DNA of 64,000 nucleotides from Nitrosococcus watsonii C-113 (GTDB lineage: Bacteria; Pseudomonadota; Gammaproteobacteria; Nitrosococcales; Nitrosococcaceae), in the NCBI RefSeq assembly GCF_000143085.1, contig NC_014315.1:3068001-3132000 (forward strand). Reading direction: 5' to 3'. The first letter of the stretch is position 1. Each line of letters starts with the position of its first letter. This document shows, one piece after another, positions 17,656 through 27,218 of the stretch. Under the pieces are notes generated by a model, which saw only the letters and a list, made by a program, of their open reading frames with translations, was not told the origin of the DNA and ran no database searches. The position numbers and the translations under genes are program-made.

Positions 17656-18510
17656 CTAACCCCCCTCAAGAGGCGTTTTGCTCTTCAAACTAGGCGCCAA
17701 CCCACGCTGGCGTTGCGCCTCAAAAAGGCACACTCCCGCTGCAACCGAAACATTGAGGCTACCTACCGCTCCTTGCATGGGAATTTGCACCAGGCAGTCA
17801 CAATGCTCTTGAGTTAGACGCCGCAGGCCACGGTCTTCAGCGCCAAGCACTAACCCAAGGGGACCCTGAAGATCGGTCTCATAAAGAGTAGCATGAGTTC
17901 CACCGACTACGGCACCCACTAGCCAGAGTCCGCGCTCACGCAGCGCGCGCATTACCCGGGCCAGGTTAGTCACACGCACTAAGGGAACCCGTTCTGCCGC
18001 GCCGCTTGCCACTTTACGCGCCACAGCCGTTAAACCTGCCGCACGATCCTTAGGCACCACGACCCCATGGACCCCAGCAGCCTCCGCGGTACGCAAACAG
18101 GCCCCAAGATTATGGGGATCTTGAACGCCGTCCAGGAGCAACAATAAAGGTGGCGTCCCTAGTTGATCCAAAAAAGCTAATAAGCCTTCCTCCGTCAGCG
18201 CCGACTGCACGGAGCAACGGGCTACGACTCCTTGGTGACGCGCTCCAGGAACTAACTCATCAAGCTCCTCCCGCTTCACCGGTTGGGCCTTTAGACCCCG
18301 ATCAAAAGCAAGCTTTGCCAACTTTTGAAGGGATTGATCCATCCGGGTTTGATCCAGCCATAGGGCCATGACTTGAAGGGCAGGCTGTTCCAGCGCCGCA
18401 CGGACGGCATGTAACCCATACCGCAATCCACTACTCGAACGGCTATCATCCCTGGACTTCTCCAAACCCGGGGAAGGATGAAGGCGCTCAAATCTGCGTT
18501 TCCTGCTCAC
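17656..18510 (-). CDS. rlmB: 23S rRNA (guanosine-2'-O-)-methyltransferase RlmB
   Basis: RlmB methylates G2251 of 23S rRNA (E. coli numbering). The 284-residue SpoU-type protein has a basic N-terminal extension, the YGLHAVRAAL substrate-binding domain, and the three SPOUT motifs: LDGVQDPHNLGACLRTAEA (about 150), LVLGAEDRGLRRL (about 225) and IPMQGAVGSLNVSVAAG (about 245). The GTG start at 18510 has AGGAT about nine bases upstream. It follows the amylosucrase gene by 25 bases on the same strand and leads toward rpsF. Confidence 0.93.
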   Translation of the reverse strand: MSRKRRFERLHPSPGLEKSRDDSRSSSGLRYGLHAVRAALEQPALQVMALWLDQTRMDQSLQKLAKLAFDRGLKAQPVKREELDELVPGARHQGVVARCSVQSALTEEGLLAFLDQLGTPPLLLLLDGVQDPHNLGACLRTAEAAGVHGVVVPKDRAAGLTAVARKVASGAAERVPLVRVTNLARVMRALRERGLWLVGAVVGGTHATLYETDLQGPLGLVLGAEDRGLRRLTQEHCDCLVQIPMQGAVGSLNVSVAAGVCLFEAQRQRGLAPSLKSKTPLEGG

Positions 18511-18535
18511 AACCGTTTATCCTAAAACTATTTGT

Positions 18536-20488
18536 TTATCTGCCAGGCCGGGCCAGCACCATAAAAGCGTAGGGCTCCAGGCTCAATTCACGGGTGGCAG
18601 TAACGGTTTTGCCTGCAAAAAGGTCCACCTCGGTTTTGCGCAACCCCAACATCCGTAGCCGCCGAGCTTCCAGATGCTGGGTGGAGTCGCTGAAATTAGC
18701 CAGTATCAGTACCGTGTATTCATCGTGGTTGCGGAAATAGCCAAACACATGATCATTACCCGTATCGACAATTTCCGTTTCAGCCCGGGTAAAGGCCATA
18801 TTTTGCTGGCGGATTTGAATCAGCCGTAACAAACCTTGGTAGATTCGGCCAGGAACAGTTGTAAAATCCCAACGCTGTTCAGCCCGCGCCTCATCAAAGG
18901 GCAATCGGTGCAACCAGCGGGTATCGCCAATTTTAGCCAAATCTTTTTCGTAGTCATAATTATTTAAAACGCCAATTTCATCACCCAGATAAATGAGAGG
19001 TATGCCACCAATAGTCAAAATCACACCATGGAGCAACAAGATTTTGCGGATCGCATACTCGATCTCTGTTTCATCGTTATGATAAAGGCCCTTTTCCAAG
19101 CCTGCCAAAGAAGCGCAAGTGCCTGACACCCGGGCATCCCCAGTAGCCAAATTTTCCTGGAAAGGCATTCCCCGGGCGAAACTGCCTTCAAACCGTGCGG
19201 TATAAAACTGGCTAAGAAACTGGCGATGAGCCTGGGGATCGAGATCCAGAACACGTGCATCATCATCAGAAAAGGTCCACCCAATATCGTCGTGGCAACG
19301 AACATAATTCACCCAGGCGCAACCGGACGGGAGGGCAAAACGCCGCTGCAACCCATAACGCAGAAGACGGATGTCCCGGCTTGCCAAGGCGTCCCATAAT
19401 AAGGCCATGAGCTGGGGATTATAGGAAAGCTGGCATTCCTCCTCGCTAATGTACTTTCTCACATCGTCTGGATGCACAATGGCCTCGGACTTAAATACCA
19501 TAGCCGGCGCAGCGATACGCACCAAGGCATTGAAAGCCTGGATAATGATGTGCGCTTCAGGCAAATTTTGACAACTGGTACCTAGCTCCTTCCAGACAAA
19601 AGCCACTGCATCGAGACGCAGAATCTCCACACCCTGATTGGCAAGAAAAAGCATTTCTTCCAGCATCCGGTTGAAAACTACCGGATTTTCATAATTTAAG
19701 TCCCATTGGTAATTGTGGAAACTGGTCCAGATCCACTTGCGGATGCGATTACGGTAAGTAAACGATCCTGGATGTTCATCGGGAAAAATAGGATTGAGGC
19801 TACGCTCATAAGCATCTGGCAATTCCCGATCAGGGAACATGCGATAATACTCCTGATACTCTGGATCACCAGCCTGGGCCCGGCGGGCCCAGTCATGCTC
19901 ATCGGCGGTATGATTAAATACAAAGTCCAGGCAGAGAGAAATACCTCGATAGCGCAGCTCATCGGCCAGCCGGGCCAGATCTTCCATCGTTCCCAGATTA
20001 GGGTTGACCTCACGATAGCTACTTACGGCATAACCCCCATCACTATCTCCTTCGGGCACCTTAAATACTGGCATGAGATGTAAATAATTAATCCCCAGCT
20101 CAGTTAAATAGGGAATACGCTCGCGCAGACCCACCAAATCGCCAGCAAACAGATCCGCATAGCACATAGCGCCCACCAAACGGTGGGATTGGTACCAATA
20201 GGGGTCGGCAGTCCGTAGCGCATCCAACGCCTTGAGTTCGGCGGGGCGCACCCACCACATTTCCGTGGCCGACGCCAGAATGCTTTCTAGGTGGAAGAAA
20301 AAGTCATATTGCCGACCATAGAGGCGGTATAGGCAACCAAACAGTCTTGGAAAATGGGTCTCCAAGCGCTGCACGTAACCCTGCCACTCGTCAGGATCGA
20401 CCTGGGCCTTGAAACGCGCCTCCAGACGAGGCATCAGGCGCCTGAGTGAAGCAGTACTGTGCCGCTCTATCCAGCGGGCATCATTCAT
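18536..20488 (-). CDS. Amylosucrase (GH13)
   Basis: Amylosucrase builds an alpha-1,4-glucan from sucrose and releases fructose. The 650-residue length and the all-helical N-terminal domain fit this subfamily. GH13 regions are visible: LDFVFNHTADEHDWA, the nucleophile aspartate in LRLDAVAFVWKELGTSC, the acid glutamate in FKSEAIVHPDDV, and VRCHDDIGWTF. The stretch after the nucleophile is specific to amylosucrases and argues against sucrose hydrolase or trehalose synthase, though sucrose hydrolase remains possible. The nearest neighbour is rlmB. A debranching-type enzyme is encoded at 37240, so a glucan store is plausible. Confidence 0.87.
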   Translation of the reverse strand: MNDARWIERHSTASLRRLMPRLEARFKAQVDPDEWQGYVQRLETHFPRLFGCLYRLYGRQYDFFFHLESILASATEMWWVRPAELKALDALRTADPYWYQSHRLVGAMCYADLFAGDLVGLRERIPYLTELGINYLHLMPVFKVPEGDSDGGYAVSSYREVNPNLGTMEDLARLADELRYRGISLCLDFVFNHTADEHDWARRAQAGDPEYQEYYRMFPDRELPDAYERSLNPIFPDEHPGSFTYRNRIRKWIWTSFHNYQWDLNYENPVVFNRMLEEMLFLANQGVEILRLDAVAFVWKELGTSCQNLPEAHIIIQAFNALVRIAAPAMVFKSEAIVHPDDVRKYISEEECQLSYNPQLMALLWDALASRDIRLLRYGLQRRFALPSGCAWVNYVRCHDDIGWTFSDDDARVLDLDPQAHRQFLSQFYTARFEGSFARGMPFQENLATGDARVSGTCASLAGLEKGLYHNDETEIEYAIRKILLLHGVILTIGGIPLIYLGDEIGVLNNYDYEKDLAKIGDTRWLHRLPFDEARAEQRWDFTTVPGRIYQGLLRLIQIRQQNMAFTRAETEIVDTGNDHVFGYFRNHDEYTVLILANFSDSTQHLEARRLRMLGLRKTEVDLFAGKTVTATRELSLEPYAFMVLARPGR

Positions 20489-20679
20489 AATACGCCCACC
20501 CTCTTTTTAAGGGCTGCCCGCAGAAATCAAGGAAACAAAGCATAAACCGGAATAGAGTTTGGCTTTCCCTAGCATGGAACGTAGTTGTATACATAGCCAC
20601 TTTAAATTTGATCTTAAGCTATTAAAAATAAAAATTTTACAAAAACAGGATCTTTAGAACGGAACAATACAAATCTCCC

Positions 20680-21354
20680 CTAGGCTCGTTTTTTTTTGGA
20701 ACCGCTAGCAAGCTTATCGGCAAGACGCGTCGTCTCTGGAAGCCGATAACGCGTAGTACACGCCATTACATACTGGATGGCGGTAAGTAGGCTAATCCGG
20801 TGGCCTATCGAGATAAAAACAGGGCGGACTTTGAGGCGCGTGCGTAATACAGCGCCTATCGTCTCACCCTTATCGGCTAAGGGTGTCCAGCCGCCGCGCT
20901 CATCCGGTGCCGGCCCATGTTGGCCGGTCAAACGGGTTTTAGCCACGCCAATGCTCGGCAAGCCGGTAAGCACCCCGAGATGGCAAGCGATCCCAAAACG
21001 GCGCGGATGAGCGATTCCCTGACCATCGCAAAGCAGCAGATTTGGCGTCACGGTTAATTTCTCCAGCGCCGCCAATACCGTGGGACACTCCCGGAATGAT
21101 AATAGTCCGGGAATATAAGGAAAGTGGGTGGGCCGCCGGGCAACGACCTGCTCAACCAAGCTCAAATCAGCAAGCTGGAGAACCACCACCGCAGCCCGGG
21201 TGATCTTGCCCTGCTCTTCAAATCCCACATCGACCCCGGCAACAAAACGAACTCGGCCCAAGCGATCTTCAGTAATCACTTGACCAGCAAGCCGTCGCTG
21301 CAACGCTACGGCCTCCTTAGGCGATAAATTCCAGGAATGGGTTCTCACTAACAC
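20680..21354 (-). CDS. nfi: Endonuclease V
   Basis: Endonuclease V nicks DNA near deoxyinosine from adenine deamination. The 224-residue protein has the active-site aspartate in [13 protein letters not shown] (about 41), the [12 protein letters not shown] wedge segment, the [21 protein letters not shown] metal-binding core and SIGVAKTRL. It is divergent from the glutaredoxin-like gene, sharing a short intergenic region. Confidence 0.94.
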   Translation of the reverse strand: MLVRTHSWNLSPKEAVALQRRLAGQVITEDRLGRVRFVAGVDVGFEEQGKITRAAVVVLQLADLSLVEQVVARRPTHFPYIPGLLSFRECPTVLAALEKLTVTPNLLLCDGQGIAHPRRFGIACHLGVLTGLPSIGVAKTRLTGQHGPAPDERGGWTPLADKGETIGAVLRTRLKVRPVFISIGHRISLLTAIQYVMACTTRYRLPETTRLADKLASGSKKKRA

Positions 21355-21446
21355 GCCGATGCTATACTACCCATGATTTAAGAGCGAAATCCCTAAGAAA
21401 CCAACCATTACTTTTGGCCACCAACCCTGACTCAGTTGCTTATCCA

Positions 21447-21704
21447 ATGACTATGACTACTCATTCGACGAAACGACTTATTCTCTACCATACCGCAGGC
21501 TGCCATCTGTGCGAAGAGGCGCGCCGACTGCTGGCGCAACTTCCTGAAATTACCGCCGAGGAAGTAGATATCGGGGATGATCCTTTGCTAGCCGAGCGCT
21601 ATGGAACCGAAATTCCCGTACTCCTGCAACCCGCTTCGGGACTCACTTTGAAGTGGCCTTTCACGCTTGAAACTATTCGCCAGTGGACTCCCGCTGGACA
21701 GTGA
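21447..21704 (+). CDS. Glutaredoxin-family (DUF836-like) thiol protein
   Basis: A small thioredoxin-fold protein with the redox-type motif CHLC (LYHTAGCHLCEEARRLL) and a cis-proline in TEIPVLL. Members are about 80-90 residues. The frame opens at a TTG (21414), but the ATG at 21447 gives a more usual 85-residue length; a further ATG lies two codons on, and none has a clear ribosome site. The specific substrate is unknown. Confidence 0.8.
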   Translation: MTMTTHSTKRLILYHTAGCHLCEEARRLLAQLPEITAEEVDIGDDPLLAERYGTEIPVLLQPASGLTLKWPFTLETIRQWTPAGQ

Positions 21705-21760
21705 TAACCCCGCCCTGCATGAAGAATATACTTTTCTGTACTTAGGAGGATTTTAGGAAG

Positions 21761-22009
21761 ATGCCTGACTACATCCCCATAAATTGTAACTTTCATGACC
21801 GCCTTGAAGCACTTGCTACCCTCCGCAAGCAGTGCCAAATCGTTTACCAAACTGCTGACGGCAAAGTGATTGAAACGCTAGATACCATCGCCGATATTTA
21901 TACAAAAAATAAGGAGGAATTTACAGTGCTAGGCTCAGGCGAAATTATCCGCCTGGACAGACTGCTCGAAGCCGATGGACAATCTTATCTAGAGATGGAT
22001 GCTTCTTGA
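21761..22009 (+). CDS. rof: Rof-like (Rho-binding antiterminator) protein
   Basis: Rof inhibits Rho-dependent termination in E. coli by binding Rho. This 82-residue protein shares the opening YxPINCxFHDRLE and a small Sm-like beta barrel pattern (ITY...DGKVIETLDTIADIYTKNKEEF...GEIIRLDRL). A strong TTAGGAGG lies before the ATG. It follows the glutaredoxin-like gene by 56 bases on the same strand. The homology call rests on the N-terminal signature and length. Confidence 0.7.
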   Translation: MPDYIPINCNFHDRLEALATLRKQCQIVYQTADGKVIETLDTIADIYTKNKEEFTVLGSGEIIRLDRLLEADGQSYLEMDAS

Positions 22010-22122
22010 GAGCATTAAATTAAATGCCAGCTACTTTTGTCCCGTTGCACAACGGATCAATGGCCGAAGGTCACGGCAATCAAAAATGAGATATACCAGC
22101 CCTGCTAAAAGAGCTGCAAGCG

Positions 22123-22413
22123 CTAAACCTGCTGAAACATAAGTCCGAGCCCCTGCTGAGAACGGTGCACCACGATAGCGGATAGACGGTGTATTTTAAT
22201 CAAAGAGTCAATCGGGAGCACGAAAACCAGCTTAATGATCCTATCCTCAGGAATTCGTAGCGCTCCAACTTCGATAAATGCGCCGGTTGCGCTAAGATTT
22301 TTCACGCGGCAGCATTGGGGTTCCTGTCCTAACCAGGATAAATAAACTTTAACCGCGCTCTGTCTTCTTGAATTTTGGCGGCGTTCCATTTTTTTGCTAG
22401 GAAAGCGTGACAT
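22123..22413 (-). CDS. PilZ-domain protein
   Basis: A 96-residue single-domain protein of the c-di-GMP-binding PilZ type. The RxxxR part is seen in RRQNSRRQSAVKVY and the second motif in VKNLSATGAFIEVG (D/NxSxxG). Asn replaces the usual Asp in DxSxxG, so binding may be weak. It could respond to the GGDEF/EAL protein encoded at 9155, but they are not linked. Confidence 0.82.
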   Translation of the reverse strand: MSRFPSKKMERRQNSRRQSAVKVYLSWLGQEPQCCRVKNLSATGAFIEVGALRIPEDRIIKLVFVLPIDSLIKIHRLSAIVVHRSQQGLGLMFQQV

Positions 22414-22622
22414 TGCTCATTTACTCCCAGAATAATAATAGTTTGAGAGCAAGATAAACCCACCGAAAGAAAATTCCAAGGCTACAGCGGACGCCTTCAG
22501 TTTTTCAGCCTGCTTGCTCTTTATAACAAAATTTGAGCACGATTCATGCCATTCCGATTTTATTTACCTCACCTTGAGAAGGTGCCTCCATAGAATGTAT
22601 TTTATACCCTATCCTTCCTAAA

Positions 22623-23216
22623 TTACACCTTATCGGGCTGGGTAAAATATTGCCAACCAACCACAATAGCAATGATGGGCGTAATCAGGGCTGCCACCAA
22701 CAATAATAGAGCTAAACCATCCAGCCAGGTTATCAACGGTAACAAATATAAAGTATCTTCAGGTTCAAAACCCGCAAAACCAGGCTGCTTTGTCGCTGCT
22801 TTCCCGGAACGTTGTTCAATTTCGTTACGAAAATGAAAAATAATAGCGATGGCAATTCCTGCGATCGCTCCCATAAACAATGCCCATCCTCCCAACAGGG
22901 AACTGCTGAGACCCCAGCCAATCCCTATAAAGAGACCAATAGTTGCAACCGCATCCGTTATAAGATCATAAAAATGGCCAGCACGGGACTGCTTGCCGCT
23001 CATTCGGGCTAGTTCACCATCGGTATGATCGAGAAAAGTCGATATAACCCACAACCAAGCGGCCAAATTGAGCCACTCCCCACTCCCAAAACACAGCGCC
23101 GCGCCAAGTCCTGTCACCAGCCGTAAGGTTGTCAGATAATTAGGTGTAACCCAAGTGTTACAAAGAGGCCGGACAAGTAAGGCCGCAAGGCGCGCATCCC
23201 ACGGAGTATTGATCAT
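22623..23216 (-). CDS. CDP-alcohol phosphatidyltransferase family protein
   Basis: A 197-residue membrane enzyme that transfers a phosphoalcohol group from a CDP-alcohol. The full signature D-x2-D-G-x2-A-R-x8-G-x3-D-x3-D is present in DHTDGELARMSGKQSRAG and the HFYDLITDA that follows (about residues 63-89). About five membrane segments are predicted by eye. The substrate cannot be told; the family includes PgsA, PssA and others. It stands alone. Confidence 0.88.
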   Translation of the reverse strand: MINTPWDARLAALLVRPLCNTWVTPNYLTTLRLVTGLGAALCFGSGEWLNLAAWLWVISTFLDHTDGELARMSGKQSRAGHFYDLITDAVATIGLFIGIGWGLSSSLLGGWALFMGAIAGIAIAIIFHFRNEIEQRSGKAATKQPGFAGFEPEDTLYLLPLITWLDGLALLLLVAALITPIIAIVVGWQYFTQPDKV

Positions 23217-23379
23217 TAAGAGATTAACCGGATTTTAAGATCGCTTTGTAAAAAAATGATAGCTATAGAGTGTTTTTTAAAGAGGAAAAATAACTAACAA
23301 ACCAAGGGTAATACGATAGAATCAAGGCTGCTATATGTAGTTGCTATATTTTTCAGGTTTTTTTTAAAACCTTATTAAT

Positions 23380-24843
23380 TCATAAACCTAACCGATCCCA
23401 CATCTCATCAACCCGTTTTTTAACTGCATTATCCATGGTAATGGGCTGACCCCACTCACGCTGGGTTTCACCTTTCCATTTATGGGTAGCGTCAAAACCG
23501 ATCTTGGAGCCAAGGCCCGAAACCGGCGAGGCGAAGTCTAGATAATCAATGGGCGTGTTTTCAATGATGACGCAATCCCGCGCTGGATCCATGCGAGTTG
23601 TCATAGCCCAAATGATATCCTTCCACTCCCTGGCGTTGATATCCTCATCCGTGACAATCACAAACTTAGTGTACATAAACTGGCGCAAGAAAGACCAAAC
23701 ACCGAACATCACCCGTTTCGCATGTCCAGGATATTGTTTCTTCATGGTTACCACGGCCAGCCGGTAGGAACAACCTTCGGGAGGCAAATAAAAATCGGCA
23801 ATCTCCGGGAATTGCTTCTGCAAAATAGGGATAAAGACTTCATTGAGAGCTACCCCCAGGATCGCGGGCTCATCCGGAGGACGTCCCGTATAGGTACTAT
23901 GGTAGATAGGGTGCCGCCGATGGGTAAGACGCTCAATAGTAAAGACGGGAAACCGCTCTACTTCATTATAATACCCGGTGTGGTCGCCAAAGGGACCCTC
24001 CTCGGCTTCATCACCAGGCTTCAAGCAGCCTTCCAGCACGATTTCGGCGCTAGCGGGAACCTGCAATTCGCTACCAAGGCAGCGGGTCAATTCGGTTTTT
24101 GACCCTCGTAACAATCCAGCAAAGGCATATTCCGATAAGGTATCAGGTACCGGAGTCACGGCGCCAAGAATAGTCGCCGGATCAGCACCTAGAGCAACCG
24201 CTATGGGAAAAGGCTCGCCAGGATAAGCTTGCTGCCAGGCTTGAAAATCTAGCGCCCCACCCCGGTGAGCGAGCCAGCGCATAATGACCCGGTTAGGTCC
24301 TAAAACTTGCTGGCGATAGATACCCATATTCTGCCGCTCTTTATAAGGCCCTTTAGTTACGACTAAACCCCAGGTAATCAAAGGGGCCACATCCCCGGGC
24401 CAGCAAGTCTGGATAGGAATCTGGCTTAGATCTACCTGGGAGCCTTCAAGAATGATCTCCTGGCAGGGGGCAGAGCGCACTATTTTTGGCGCCATATCCA
24501 GCACCTTTTTAAAAATGGGTAAAGCCCGCCAGGCTTCTTTCATACCCCGGGGCGGATCGGGCTCCTTAAGAAAGGCAAGGAGCTTACCTATTTCCCGCAG
24601 TGCGGCTACCGATTCCTCCCCCATGCCTTGGGCTACCCGCCGGGGAGTGCCAAACAAGTTGCCTAGCACAGGCATCGACGCCCCCTTGGGGCGCTCAAAT
24701 AACAAAGCTGGACCTCCCGCCTGGAGCACCCGATCACAAATCTCGGTCATCTCCAAATAAGGGTCTACCTCCACCGTAATCCGCCTCAGCTCCCCTTCTG
24801 CTTCCAGCTTGGCAATAAAATCACGCAGATCTTTATATTTCAT
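23380..24843 (-). CDS. ubiD: 4-hydroxy-3-polyprenylbenzoate decarboxylase UbiD
   Basis: UbiD decarboxylates the ubiquinone precursor using the prenylated flavin made by UbiX. The 487-residue protein matches the family in length and opening ([22 protein letters not shown]). The conserved [12 protein letters not shown] region and the E[10 protein letters not shown] motif near residue 280 contribute the flavin site. It is monocistronic here. Confidence 0.95.
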   Translation of the reverse strand: MKYKDLRDFIAKLEAEGELRRITVEVDPYLEMTEICDRVLQAGGPALLFERPKGASMPVLGNLFGTPRRVAQGMGEESVAALREIGKLLAFLKEPDPPRGMKEAWRALPIFKKVLDMAPKIVRSAPCQEIILEGSQVDLSQIPIQTCWPGDVAPLITWGLVVTKGPYKERQNMGIYRQQVLGPNRVIMRWLAHRGGALDFQAWQQAYPGEPFPIAVALGADPATILGAVTPVPDTLSEYAFAGLLRGSKTELTRCLGSELQVPASAEIVLEGCLKPGDEAEEGPFGDHTGYYNEVERFPVFTIERLTHRRHPIYHSTYTGRPPDEPAILGVALNEVFIPILQKQFPEIADFYLPPEGCSYRLAVVTMKKQYPGHAKRVMFGVWSFLRQFMYTKFVIVTDEDINAREWKDIIWAMTTRMDPARDCVIIENTPIDYLDFASPVSGLGSKIGFDATHKWKGETQREWGQPITMDNAVKKRVDEMWDRLGL

Positions 24844-24926
24844 TGACGAAGTTTAACTGGGAATTTACAACGGATCACCACTCATAAAGATTTAAGAAGG
24901 CCGGCCTTGCGCTTGGCTCCTATGGC

Positions 24927-26408
24927 CTATCGTATATCTACTCCCAAGCAGTTTAAAATAGCATCCCGGCTTGGTGCTTCTAGTGCGATGAAAAACGCTA
25001 ACAGCCACTCACGGTAAGGCATGAGACACTCATTTCGAGCAATAAAATATTTGCTCCCTGCAAAGGCCCATTCCAGCACAAAATTCCCAGGCTGATGAGC
25101 AATCGCCATGGATAATCGCTCGAATTTTTCTGAAACGACCATCTTTTGATTTAAACCTAGCAGCGCCGCAATCTCAAAAGCCTGCAAGGGGATCTTTATT
25201 TGAGGATCAAGATCAGGGTTGGCCAGCAATTCCGCAAAATGTTCAATGGCCTCGGCAAAACGACCAGTGGTAAAACACTGTTCCGCCAACTGGCTGCGGG
25301 CTTCCCCATCCTTGGGATGAGAATCGAACCACTGCCGACTAAGAACAAAAGCCTCTTCAAAAGCAAACAGCTTCTCATGATAAAGCATACTGGCTCCATA
25401 ATAGGCTTCTGCATTATCAGGATAGATTTGGAGTAAGCGGACAAAACCCGTGGCTGCTTTGGACCAATCTTCGAGCGCGCACCAAATTTGAATTAAATGA
25501 TACTGGGTTTGCTCCCAATGCCAAGGAAGCGCTTCAGGCGTCTGAACCTCCAGCGCCCCTTGGCAAGCTGCTATCGCTTTTTCCAATAACTGCCGCCCGG
25601 CTTCTCCTTCCGTCTGGATACCTTGTTCCCGCAACGCGATTCCCAGGTGGCTCTGGGTCCACGCCCAGTCCTGGGGTAAACGCCATCGGGTTTGCACCTC
25701 CAGCGCCCGCCGGTAAGCCTCTACTGACCCCTCTAGCAACCGGTGTCCGGCCTCCCCTCCTATCCGGACTCCCTGCTCCCGCAAAGTAGTCCCCAGGTGG
25801 CTCTGGGTCCACGCCCAGTCCTGGGGTAAATGCCATCGGGTTTGCACCTCCAGCGCCCGCCGGTAAGCCTCTACTGACCCCTCTAGTAACCGGTGTCCGG
25901 CCTCCCCTCCTATCCGGACTCCCTGCTCCCGCAAGGTAGTCCCCAGATATGCCTGGGTTCGGGCCCAGTCCTGGGGTAAATGCCATCGGGTTTGCACCTC
26001 CAGCGCCCGCCGGTAAGCCTCTACCGCAGCCGATAAACGATAATGCAGCGCCGCTCCTCCTTTAGCCCGAATGCCCAATTCATGGCAGGCTCTCCCCACC
26101 TGAACCATGATAACCGCCCATAAATGAGGGGTTATCTCTCTCAACACACATGCCAGGGCCTGCTCATAAGCAATTAAAGCTTCGTCAAAAGCGCCATTAT
26201 TGCTGTGGGTATCGCCCGCGAGCCGAAAACTGCTCACGGTTTCTTCCGTGAGTTGCTCCAATTCCTTGCGTACTTTAGCGAGCTGCTTCGCTTTTCCTTC
26301 TGCCGCTTCCCGCAGCAGCTCACCCGCTCCGCTAAAGTTTTTTTGGCAAAGGCGATGCACCCATGTTTTCAGCTCCGCATCTAGTTCGCTTTGATTTTGG
26401 GCACTCAC
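24927..26408 (-). CDS. TPR-repeat protein of unknown function
   Basis: A 493-residue soluble protein made mostly of tetratricopeptide-like helical repeats. The middle (about residues 125-290) holds near-identical 50-residue units of the form SVEAYRRALEVQTRWHLPQD followed by WAWTQSHLGTTLREQGVRIG, encoded by 150-base tandem DNA repeats. The C-terminal third has ordinary TPRs (NAEAYYGASMLYHEK, DGEARSQLAEQCF). Such repeats usually mediate protein contacts. The start is GTG at 26408 without a clear ribosome site. No enzymatic domain is visible. Confidence 0.85.
   Translation of the reverse strand: MSAQNQSELDAELKTWVHRLCQKNFSGAGELLREAAEGKAKQLAKVRKELEQLTEETVSSFRLAGDTHSNNGAFDEALIAYEQALACVLREITPHLWAVIMVQVGRACHELGIRAKGGAALHYRLSAAVEAYRRALEVQTRWHLPQDWARTQAYLGTTLREQGVRIGGEAGHRLLEGSVEAYRRALEVQTRWHLPQDWAWTQSHLGTTLREQGVRIGGEAGHRLLEGSVEAYRRALEVQTRWRLPQDWAWTQSHLGIALREQGIQTEGEAGRQLLEKAIAACQGALEVQTPEALPWHWEQTQYHLIQIWCALEDWSKAATGFVRLLQIYPDNAEAYYGASMLYHEKLFAFEEAFVLSRQWFDSHPKDGEARSQLAEQCFTTGRFAEAIEHFAELLANPDLDPQIKIPLQAFEIAALLGLNQKMVVSEKFERLSMAIAHQPGNFVLEWAFAGSKYFIARNECLMPYREWLLAFFIALEAPSRDAILNCLGVDIR
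25531..26030 (-). repeat. 150-base tandem repeats inside the TPR gene
   Basis: The phrase CCCAGTCCTGGGGTAAA recurs with a 150-base period, ending at 25680, 25830 and 25980, inside nearly identical 150-base units. Outer copies are diverged. The near identity suggests recent duplication or gene conversion, and the copy number may vary between strains. Confidence 0.9.
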
Positions 26409-26444
26409 GGAAAGACAGTAATTAGAATGAGTTCGCTAGGTATG

Positions 26445-27209
26445 CTAAGCAAAAGTCGCGATGACGGGAGCATGATCAGAGGGGCGCGGCAAACGACGAG
26501 GTTCCTTATCAATAACACATCCCATACACTTAGATACTAAAGCTTTACTAATCAAAATAAGATCGATACGCAACCCCCTATTACGATGGAAAGCTCCTCC
26601 CCGATAATCCCACCAACTAAAGGACTGCGCTTGCTGCTCAAACAAACGAAAGCTATCCTGAAATCCTAGAGCAAGAATTTCTTGGAGCGCTTCTCGTTCC
26701 GGCGTGCTGCAAAGGATAGTCTCATGCCAAACTTCAGGATCGTAGACATCCTGGTCCGCTGGAGCCACATTAAAATCACCTAAGACAATGAGTTTGGGAT
26801 ACTCAACCAAAGCTTCCTGTAAATAATCTTTTATCCGTCCCAGCCAGTCCAGCTTATAGGCATATTTTTCTGATCCCACTTCGCTGCCATTGGGAACATA
26901 GAGATTCAGCACGTGAATATCATCCAACGTCACTCCCAGAATGCGCCGCTGGGAATCTACCAAGTTGGGGAGATCGGTCAAGATATCTTTGGGCTCTTGG
27001 CGGCAGAGGATAGCGACCCCATTATAGGTTTTTTGGCCTGAATAAACCGCATGATAGCCGATGTCCTTAAAGGCTTCCTGGGGAAAGTTCTCATCCACCA
27101 GCTTGGTTTCCTGAAGCGCCAGGGCATCAGGCTGATGGATTTCCAACCAATCCACCACTTGGGAGAAACGCACCCGTAAAGAATTGACATTCCAAGTCGC
27201 AATTTTCAC
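26445..27209 (-). CDS. xthA: Exodeoxyribonuclease III
   Basis: XthA is the AP endonuclease/3' exonuclease of base excision repair. The 254-residue protein has the MKIATWNVNSLRVR opening, the metal-binding LQETKL glutamate at about 34, LNLYVPNG, LGDFNVAP (about 146), and the C-terminal RIDLILIS and SDHAPV motifs with the catalytic histidine. It lies nine bases downstream of prlC on the same strand. Confidence 0.95.
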   Translation of the reverse strand: MKIATWNVNSLRVRFSQVVDWLEIHQPDALALQETKLVDENFPQEAFKDIGYHAVYSGQKTYNGVAILCRQEPKDILTDLPNLVDSQRRILGVTLDDIHVLNLYVPNGSEVGSEKYAYKLDWLGRIKDYLQEALVEYPKLIVLGDFNVAPADQDVYDPEVWHETILCSTPEREALQEILALGFQDSFRLFEQQAQSFSWWDYRGGAFHRNRGLRIDLILISKALVSKCMGCVIDKEPRRLPRPSDHAPVIATFA

Positions 27210-27218
27210 CTTTAAAGC

